Below are positions 36,551 through 43,178 of a stretch of DNA of 64,000 nucleotides, piece after piece (within the stretch, counting starts at the first letter, position 1; every line of letters starts with the position of its first letter). Position numbers and translations under genes: made by a program. Where the stretch lies: assembly GCF_001940455.1 (NCBI RefSeq), contig NZ_MKQR01000017.1, positions 48,707 through 112,706 of the forward strand, read 5' to 3'. Source of the DNA: Actinokineospora bangkokensis. Lineage in GTDB: Bacteria > Actinomycetota > Actinomycetes > Mycobacteriales > Pseudonocardiaceae. Below the pieces are notes generated by a model that saw only the letters and a list, made by a program, of their open reading frames with translations, ran no database searches and was not told the origin of the DNA.

Positions 36551-37420
36551 TCACGCTCCCTTCGCGGGGACGAGCTGCAGGTACACGACGGAGATGATCA
36601 GGTTGACCAGGAACAGCAGCAGGAAGGTGATGACGACGGACTGGTTGACCACGTCGCCGACGCCCTTGGGCCCGCCCTTGGGGTTCATGCCGCGGTAGGC
36701 CGCGACCAGCCCGGCCAGGAAGCCGAAGATGAGCGCCTTGATGGTGCCGACCCACAGGTCCGACAGCTGCGCCAGGGCGGAGAACGAGGACAGGAAGGCA
36801 CCGGGGGTGCCGCCCTGCACGATCACGTTGAACACGTAGCCGCCGACCACGCCGACGACCGAGACCATGCCGTTGAGCAGCGCGGCCACGCCCATGGCGG
36901 CGAGCACGCGGGGCACCACCAGGCGCTGGATCGGGGACACGCCCAGCACCATCATCGCGTCGATCTCCTCGCGGATGGTCCGCGAGCCCAGGTCGGCGCA
37001 GATGGCCGAACCACCGGCGCCCGCGACCACCAGCGTGGTGACGATCGGGCTGGCCTGCTGGATGACCGCGAGCACCGAGGCGGCGCCGTTGAACGAGTCC
37101 GCGCCGATCTGCGCGGTCAGCGACCCCAGCTGCAGGGTGATGACCGCGCCGAACGGGATGGCCACCAGCGCCGCGGGCATGATCGAGACGCTGGCGATGA
37201 ACCAGAACTGCTGGATGAACTCCCGCGCCTGGAACGGCCGCTTGAAGATCTGCACGATCACGTCGAGCGCGAGGGCGAACATGTTGCCGAACTCGCGCAT
37301 CGAGCTGGTGGCGCCGTTGACGATCGGCTGCAGCGGCGACTGCTTGCGCGAGGTCCGCGCGGGCACCTTGCGCGTCGGCGGGCCCGCCGCGGGGGGCGGG
37401 GGCGGGGTGGTGGTGCTCAT
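36551..37420 (-). CDS. yrbEA: MlaE/YrbE-type ABC permease A
   Basis: A 289-residue permease of the MlaE family, partner of YrbEB. A Pro-rich cytoplasmic N-terminus (about 1-30) precedes the membrane domain. The coupling region is IVTTLVVAGAGGSAICADLGSRTIREEIDAMMVLG. The ATG at 37420 overlaps the Mkl stop by 4 nt (ATGA), fixing the start. Confidence 0.95.
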   Translation of the reverse strand: MSTTTPPPPPAAGPPTRKVPARTSRKQSPLQPIVNGATSSMREFGNMFALALDVIVQIFKRPFQAREFIQQFWFIASVSIMPAALVAIPFGAVITLQLGSLTAQIGADSFNGAASVLAVIQQASPIVTTLVVAGAGGSAICADLGSRTIREEIDAMMVLGVSPIQRLVVPRVLAAMGVAALLNGMVSVVGVVGGYVFNVIVQGGTPGAFLSSFSALAQLSDLWVGTIKALIFGFLAGLVAAYRGMNPKGGPKGVGDVVNQSVVITFLLLFLVNLIISVVYLQLVPAKGA

Positions 37421-38652
37421 TGCCCCTCTTCCCGTCGCCAGGGCCGCGGCCGCGGCCGGGTCGGCGGCGCCTGCTGCGGCTGCGGCGGGGCGGCCGGGCG
37501 CTGCTGGGGCGGGCGCTGGACCTGCTGGGTGGGCTGCCCCGCGCGGCTCGCGGGCCGGGTCGGCAGCTGCTGGCTGACCTGGGTCTGCTCGCGCGGCAGC
37601 GTCGCGGTGGGCGAGCTGGGCATGGGCATGCCGGTGGTGCGGCGGCGCCACTCCTGGTAGCGCTCGTAGTCGTCGCGCGAGAGGCTGGCGAGGATGCCGT
37701 GCTGGGCGGACTCGGGCAGCGTGTGCAGGATCTGCATGACCCGCTGGCGGCGGCGCCGGGCGGCGTCGCGCGGCGGCAGGCCGGGGGTGGGCTCCAGCTG
37801 GGGCACCACGCCGCGCAGGTCCTCGTCGAGGGCGCCGTCGGAGTGCCCGGCCTCGACGTGCGCGCGCTCCTGGGCCATCTGCGCTTGGTCCTTCTCCTCG
37901 GACATGCCGATGGGGCCCAGGCGGCGGCCGTTGAGGAACTGCTCGACCACCGGCTCCTCGGAGGTCAGCAGCACCTCGCGCGGGCCGAACATGACCAGCT
38001 CCTTGCGGAAGAGCATGCCCAGGTTGTCCGGCACCGTGCGCGCCACGTTGATGTTGTGGGTCACGATGAGGATGGTGGCGTCGATCTGGGCGTTGAGGTC
38101 GATCAGCAGCTGCGACAGGTACGCGGTGCGCACCGGGTCGAGGCCGGAGTCCGGCTCGTCGCACAGGATGATCTGCGGGTCGAGCACCAGCGCGCGGGCC
38201 AGGCCCGCGCGCTTGCGCATGCCGCCGGAGATCTCGCCGGGCAGCTTCATCTCCGCGCCGAGCATGCCGACCATGTCCATCTTGGACATGACGATGTCGC
38301 GGATCTCCTTCTCCGACTTCTTCGTGTGCTCGCGCAGGGGGAACGCCACGTTGTCGAAGATGCTCATCGACCCGAACAGCGCGCCGTCCTGGAACAGCAC
38401 GCCGAACAGCTTGCGGATCTCGTAGAGGTCGCGCTCCGGGCAGGAGCACAGGTCGACCCCGTTGATCACCACGCGGCCCTTCTCCGGCTTGAGCAGCCCG
38501 ATCAGGCACTTGAGGAACACCGACTTGCCGGTGCCCGAGGGACCCAGCAGCACGCTGACCTCACCGGAGGGCAACGTGAGCGTGACGTCCCGCCAGATGG
38601 CCTGGTTGCCGAACGACTTGCTCAGGCCCTCGACGGCGACCTCGACACCCAT
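37417..38652 (-). CDS. mkl: Mkl-type ATP-binding subunit of the Mce transporter
   Basis: A 411-residue ABC ATPase. The nucleotide-binding domain (about 1-245) shows Walker A GPSGTGKS, signature ISGGMRKR typical of Mkl/MlaF, Walker B IILCDEPDSGLDP and the switch His in VTHN. The C-terminal ~150 residues are a Gln/Pro-rich extension (QQVQRPPQQRPAAPPQPQQ) longer than in mycobacterial Mkl. In mycobacteria mkl (mceG) usually lies apart from the mce operons; here it is operonic. ATG 38652 has GGAGG four bases upstream, so it is preferred to GTG 38655. Confidence 0.95.
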   Translation of the reverse strand: MGVEVAVEGLSKSFGNQAIWRDVTLTLPSGEVSVLLGPSGTGKSVFLKCLIGLLKPEKGRVVINGVDLCSCPERDLYEIRKLFGVLFQDGALFGSMSIFDNVAFPLREHTKKSEKEIRDIVMSKMDMVGMLGAEMKLPGEISGGMRKRAGLARALVLDPQIILCDEPDSGLDPVRTAYLSQLLIDLNAQIDATILIVTHNINVARTVPDNLGMLFRKELVMFGPREVLLTSEEPVVEQFLNGRRLGPIGMSEEKDQAQMAQERAHVEAGHSDGALDEDLRGVVPQLEPTPGLPPRDAARRRRQRVMQILHTLPESAQHGILASLSRDDYERYQEWRRRTTGMPMPSSPTATLPREQTQVSQQLPTRPASRAGQPTQQVQRPPQQRPAAPPQPQQAPPTRPRPRPWRREEGQ

Positions 38653-38710
38653 CACACCTCCCGTAGGGGTACAGCTCGTTGTTCTCTGCTCCGCGCCCGA
38701 CCCGGCGCGA

Positions 38711-39973
38711 TCACGCCGGGCAGTCGCCCAGGCACAGCGACTTCAGCTTGACGACCACCGGGGTGTCCGGGCCGGACACCAGGCCGGTGAACAACCGGCT
38801 CATGTCCTCGCCGGTCCTGGCGGTGCAGCCCGCGAACGGCGGGATGGTGGCCTTGGTGGAGATCTCGGTCTCGGTCCCGGGGCGGATGCCGATCTTGCCG
38901 CTGATCGGGACCTCGATCGGGCTCGCGGTGCGGCAGTTGACGCCCTTGTCGATGACCAGGACCCCGCCGTTGGGGTCGCTGCTGCCCTGGCGGACCCGGT
39001 CGATCTTGAGCACGACCTTCGACACGGCCTTGGTGTCGGCGGTGCCGCTGGCGACGTCGACGAACACCCGGCCGGTGACCGGGCCGTCGGAGGTCGCGGT
39101 GATGTCGTTGAAGACCGGCATGAACCGGAAGACCACGAGGTAGTTGTCCTTCACCGGGTTCAGCGTCAGCTCGCCGGTGAGCGGGTTGCCCTCCGGCGGC
39201 GGCGGCGCGACCGGCAGCTCGGACTTGAGCGTGCCGGTGAGCACGACCTGCGCGTTGTCCACCTTCTTCAGGGTGGTGGTGACGGTGACGTCGAAGTTGA
39301 CCTTGAACCCGGCCTGGGCGCTGACCCCGCCGCCGGGCGCGGCCTGCACCCGCTGCTGCGGCTGCTGGGTGGGGGTGGCCTTGGTGGCGCCCACCTCGAA
39401 GCTGCCCAGGGCGCCGGTGTTCGACGAGGAGGTGCACTCGACCTGCCGCTCCCCCGCGGCCAGCTGCGCGGTGAGGCCGGTGAGCTGGATCTGGGCGGTG
39501 CCCGCCCCGGACGGGGTCACCTGCACCGGGGTGCCCGCCAGCGGCAGCACCAGCTCGCCCTCGGCGGGCAGCGCCATCGCCTTGATGGCCAGCGGGTTGG
39601 CCTTGACCTCGCTGGTGCCCGACGCGTCGGTCAGCTCCAGCTTCGGGGTGAGGGTGGCGTCCACGGTGGTGGCCTCGGTGCCGCGCAGCGCGGTCACGGC
39701 GGCAGCGGGGAGGGTGACCTTGGCGCTCGGGGTGATCGTGGTGGCGGTGCCCGCGGTGGCGGTGTCCGGCACGCTCACCCCGAACTCGATCGGCACGGCG
39801 ACCTGCTGCCCGCCCGGCAGCGCGCAGCTGAACGAGGCGGCGACCGGGGTCTGGCCCGCGGTGGCGGCGCTGGTGCTGTAGTACACCCCGCCCGCGACGG
39901 CACCGAGGACGACCGCGGCGAGCGCGGACCGGACCGCGAGGCGGCGGCGCTTTCGGGTCACGGAAACGTTCAT
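38711..39973 (-). CDS. Secreted DUF6801-like protein leading the Mce operon
   Basis: A 420-residue exported protein. After a basic N-terminus and a hydrophobic segment (LAVRSALAAVVLGAVAGGVYY) come beta-rich domains that begin FSCALPGGQQVAVPIEFGVSVPD, resembling the DUF6801 units of the wall protein at 47787-49550 (YSCPFPLIG... TVPET). A second region (about 230-420) contains scattered Cys (GVNCRTA, FAGCTAR, SLCLGDCPA), perhaps disulfides. Function unknown. Only 58 bp separate it from mkl, so it is probably the first gene of the Mce operon and may act in the envelope with it. The ATG at 39973 is chosen over GTG 39988, which lacks a proper ribosome binding site. Confidence 0.8.
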   Translation of the reverse strand: MNVSVTRKRRRLAVRSALAAVVLGAVAGGVYYSTSAATAGQTPVAASFSCALPGGQQVAVPIEFGVSVPDTATAGTATTITPSAKVTLPAAAVTALRGTEATTVDATLTPKLELTDASGTSEVKANPLAIKAMALPAEGELVLPLAGTPVQVTPSGAGTAQIQLTGLTAQLAAGERQVECTSSSNTGALGSFEVGATKATPTQQPQQRVQAAPGGGVSAQAGFKVNFDVTVTTTLKKVDNAQVVLTGTLKSELPVAPPPPEGNPLTGELTLNPVKDNYLVVFRFMPVFNDITATSDGPVTGRVFVDVASGTADTKAVSKVVLKIDRVRQGSSDPNGGVLVIDKGVNCRTASPIEVPISGKIGIRPGTETEISTKATIPPFAGCTARTGEDMSRLFTGLVSGPDTPVVVKLKSLCLGDCPA

Positions 39974-40375
39974 GGGTTGTCCACTCACCTGCCGATGAAT
40001 ATGCGGGCAAAATGACGCGCAGGGCGCGCCGCGAGCACGGGATCGGACGTTACCAGCGTGTCACCACGGTGACAACAGCGCTTTCCATACCGAGCGGTAA
40101 CACTTCTGTTGTTGTCATCGACCGCGCAGTGGGAGCCGCTCTTTGTGGTCGGGGTGCAACATCATCAGGCACTCCGACCTGCGTCTAAACCTCCCCCGGG
40201 GGCAACTTTGTCCGCCGGTGAGCATCGGGGCGCGCAGACTTGTCACCGGCGGAGGCAAGTGGGCGACCGGTGCCGACAATTCCGGATCGCGCCCCTATTC
40301 CGAGAACATTGGGAGCCGGTGCAACTGGGCCGAACGGGCCCGCCCCGGATTTTCCGCGGTGCCCGACCGGTCCCT
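39974..40375. promoter_or_regulatory. Mce operon promoter region with three candidate operators
   Basis: This 402-bp gene-free stretch precedes the Mce operon. It contains a 16-bp palindrome TGTCACC-AC-GGTGACA (40059-40074), a TACC-GAGC-GGTA inverted repeat (40088-40099), and the ten-base word TTGTCACCGG (40240-40249), followed by a CAAGT that pairs with the ACTTG before it. TTTGTCCGCCGG at 40207 is a weaker match. The palindrome contains TTGTCACCG on the minus strand, so it may be a full-site version of the recurring word. Confidence 0.55.
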
Positions 40376-40711
40376 TCACGCCCCTTCGCGCACGATTCTG
40401 AGGTCGTCGCGGCTGCCCCGGGCGATGGCGCAGGCGGCGCCGAGGTCGGCGGGCGTGCGGGCCGCGGCGAGCAGCCTGCTGGCCTCGCGGTGGGCCAGGG
40501 TGGAGCGGCGGCGCTGCTCGGCGACGACGCCGCCGCAGCGGCGCGGCAGCGCGGCCAGGTCGTCGGCGAGGCCGGAGACCTCCAGCGCCACCTCGTCGAG
40601 CACCAGCCGGAAGCGGCTGCGGGCGCGGCGCGCGCGGCGCCGCAGCAGCGCACCGGCCAGGGCGGCGGCGGCGAGCAGCGCAGTCGCCGCCGCCCACCAC
40701 CCCGGGCTCAC
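40376..40711 (-). CDS. Small membrane protein coupled to the acyl-CoA ligase
   Basis: A 111-residue protein: an N-terminal transmembrane helix (GWWAAATALLAAAALAGALL) followed by an Arg-rich cytoplasmic helical part (RARRARSRFRLVLDEVALEVSGLADDLAALPRRCGG...). No family was recognised. Its GTG start at 40711 overlaps the stop of the ligase gene by 4 nt (GTGA), so it should be made together with it. It may tether the ligase to the membrane next to the Mce transporter (inference). Confidence 0.75.
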   Translation of the reverse strand: MSPGWWAAATALLAAAALAGALLRRRARRARSRFRLVLDEVALEVSGLADDLAALPRRCGGVVAEQRRRSTLAHREASRLLAAARTPADLGAACAIARGSRDDLRIVREGA

Positions 40712-42807
40712 GCGGCGTCGCCGTCGCCCGCGCCCGCGTGCTCCATCAGGTCGCCCTCGGCCAGCACGCGCTTGAGCACCTTGCCGGTCTGGTTGCGCGG
40801 CAGCTCGTCGACGAAGATGACCTCGCGCGGCACCGAGAACCGGGCCAGCCGCTGGTGGACGTAGGCGCGGATGGAGTCCTCGTCGAGGCGGGCGCCGGGG
40901 CGGACCACCACGTAGGCGACCAGCCGCTGGCCGTACTCGGTGTCCGGCACGCCGACCACCGCGGCCTCCTCCACCTGCGGCAGGTCGACCAGCACCTCCT
41001 CCACCGGGCGCGGGAACACGTTCTCCCCGCCGGAGACGATCATCTCGTCGTCGCGGCCGGAGACGAACAGCCGCCCGTCGGCGTCGAAGTAGCCGCGGTC
41101 GCCGGTGTCCATGAGCTTGTGCCGCATCTCCCTGGCCTGCCCGTCGGTGTAGCCGTCGAAGAGCATGTCGTTGCCGACGAAGATGCGCCCGACCACCCCC
41201 GGCGGCACCGGGTCGCCGTCCGGGCCGAGCAGGCCGATGCGGGTGCCCTGCGGCGGGCGGCCCGCGGTGGTGGGCGCCGCGCGCAGGTCGGCGGGCCCGG
41301 CCACGGTGGCCGAGGAGACCTCGGTGGAGCCGTAGAAGTTGTAGAGGATGTCGCCGAAGTCGTCCATGAACGCGGTGACCAGCTGGCCCGGCAGCGCCGA
41401 CCCGGAGGAGGCCACCACGCGCAGCGACGAGGTGTCGTAGCGCGAGCGCACCTCCCGGGGCAGGTTCATGATCCGCTGGAGCATGATCGGCACGGCGATC
41501 AGCGCGGTGCACCTGTTGTCCTGGATGGCCCGCAGCGTGCTCTCCGCGTCGAACCGGCGCTGCACGACCAACCCAGCGCGCAGCGGCATGGCGATCTGCA
41601 ACGCGGTCAGGCCCCAGCTGTGGAAGATCGGCGCGGCGACGAAGATCCGGTCGTTGGCCTTGAGCGGGATGCGGGAGAGCACCTGCGCGGCGTCGGAGAG
41701 CCCGGGGGTGGGGCGGCGGGCGCCCTTGGGGGTGCCGGTGGTGCCCGAGGTGAGCACGATCAGCCTGCCCGGCTCCTTGGGGGCGGGCAGCTTGGCCCGC
41801 TCGCCCTCCTCGATGAGCTCGTCGATGGTGGTGTCGGTGTCCTCGGTGGGCTTGCCGGTGCCGATGATCGGCACGTCCTGGGGCACGTAGCGCAGCAGCG
41901 GCACGAACTCGTCGTCGGAGACCAGGGCGGTGACGGTGTGCCTGCGCACCATGTCGTCGATCTGCGCACCGGCCAGGCCGGTGTTGAACAGCACCGCGTC
42001 GGCGCCGAGCTTGCCCAGCGCCACCAGCGCCTGCACGAGGTAGCGGTGGTTGCGGCAGAGCACGCCGACCTTCTTGCCCTCGACGACGCCGAGGGCCTGG
42101 AACGCGTTGGCCAGCTTGGTGGTGCGCGCGTCGACCTCGGCGAAGGTCAGCTCGCCCTCCTCGTCGGAGATGGCGAGGTTGCGCGGGGACCGGGCCGCGG
42201 CGGCGCAGTAGCCGCCCGCGAGGGTGGCGCCCCACTTGAACAGCGCGTGCAGCTGGCGCACCGTGCGGTCGGGCCGGGCCGGGGAGAAGATGCCCGCGCC
42301 GACCAGCGTCCTGGCCACGTGCACCTTGGTGCCGCCGGGCTCGCGGTGGCGGTCGGCGCGCGCGTCGGGCACCTGGGCCAGGTGGTCGCAGACCCGGCGC
42401 AGGCCGTCGCGGGCCCAGCCGCGGATCTCCGACTCCGACCAGGTGGCGCCGCGCTCGTGGCGCAGCATCGGCTTGAAGAACACGATCTTGACCTGGGTGC
42501 GGCCGGGGCCCGCGTCGGACAGCCGCACCGAGACCCAGCCGCCGGTGTCGGGCACGCCCGCGAGCACCAGCTGCTCGTCCCGGCGGTTGATGACCGCGCG
42601 CAGCCGGTGCTCGATGACGGCGAAGTCGCCGAGGCAGGCGCGCAGCGCGTACTCGTCGGGCGCGCCGTAGGCGTCGACGGCGAGCTTGTCGCAGCTGGAG
42701 ATGCCGCGGAAGAACCGGGGGTAGCGGGCGGGCTCGCCCAGCACCTCCCAGAGGGCGGACCGGGTGTGGTCCACCGTCATGTCGAAAACCACGCAGTCGG
42801 CAGCCAT
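40708..42807 (-). CDS. START-like (SRPBCC) domain fused to acyl-CoA ligase
   Basis: A 699-residue two-domain protein. Residues 1-145 look like an SRPBCC/START-like lipid-binding domain (coenzyme-Q-binding/polyketide-cyclase type: LWEVLGEPARYPRFFRGISSC... WVSVRLSDAGPGRTQVKIVFFKP). The rest (about 185-690) is an AMP-dependent acyl-CoA synthetase of the FadD class with P-loop LTSGTTGTPKG (352-362), NFYGSTEVS, the DTGDRGYFDADGRLFVSGRDDEM hinge and catalytic Lys in NQTGKVLKR. It would activate imported fatty or steroid acids to CoA esters. Mycobacterial mce1 also has an adjacent fadD (fadD5), but without such a domain. The ATG at 42807 has GAGGA upstream. Confidence 0.88.
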   Translation of the reverse strand: MAADCVVFDMTVDHTRSALWEVLGEPARYPRFFRGISSCDKLAVDAYGAPDEYALRACLGDFAVIEHRLRAVINRRDEQLVLAGVPDTGGWVSVRLSDAGPGRTQVKIVFFKPMLRHERGATWSESEIRGWARDGLRRVCDHLAQVPDARADRHREPGGTKVHVARTLVGAGIFSPARPDRTVRQLHALFKWGATLAGGYCAAAARSPRNLAISDEEGELTFAEVDARTTKLANAFQALGVVEGKKVGVLCRNHRYLVQALVALGKLGADAVLFNTGLAGAQIDDMVRRHTVTALVSDDEFVPLLRYVPQDVPIIGTGKPTEDTDTTIDELIEEGERAKLPAPKEPGRLIVLTSGTTGTPKGARRPTPGLSDAAQVLSRIPLKANDRIFVAAPIFHSWGLTALQIAMPLRAGLVVQRRFDAESTLRAIQDNRCTALIAVPIMLQRIMNLPREVRSRYDTSSLRVVASSGSALPGQLVTAFMDDFGDILYNFYGSTEVSSATVAGPADLRAAPTTAGRPPQGTRIGLLGPDGDPVPPGVVGRIFVGNDMLFDGYTDGQAREMRHKLMDTGDRGYFDADGRLFVSGRDDEMIVSGGENVFPRPVEEVLVDLPQVEEAAVVGVPDTEYGQRLVAYVVVRPGARLDEDSIRAYVHQRLARFSVPREVIFVDELPRNQTGKVLKRVLAEGDLMEHAGAGDGDAA

Positions 42808-43178
42808 GACAACCGTCCTCGGTCTCGCTTCCTCGGCCCGTTCGCACCTCGGTTCACCGAATGAATCACCCGAATTAACCCCGGGTCAAGGGCGTGCGCG
42901 CTCCTGCGGGGAAAGTGCTCCCGGAGCGCACACCCACGGCCGTTTTTTGTCACCGGCGCGCAGCGCCGGGATCTTGATCCGTGAGTAGGTTTCCCGCGAC
43001 GACCTGCGACTATACGGGTGCCCAGGGTGTCAGGGCGTCGGCCATCCGGAGCAGCCCCCCGCGGCCGCGCGACGCGGGCCCCGCCACCGGTACCACGGCG
43101 GGCCGACGTGCATGCTGCGAATCGCAACAATGGCGTCGAGTGCATTTCCCACGGGGTGCGCCGCCCCGCCCGGGAATC
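42808..43178. promoter_or_regulatory. Promoter region of the acyl-CoA ligase with TTGTCACCGG
   Basis: A 371-bp stretch without a gene. TTTTTTGTCACCGGCG (42943-42958) lies about 140 bp before the ligase start and shares the ten-base word TTGTCACCGG with four other sites. The part nearest the gene (about 42850-42890) is relatively AT-rich (TGAATCACCCGAATTAACCC), as expected for a promoter. Confidence 0.5.
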
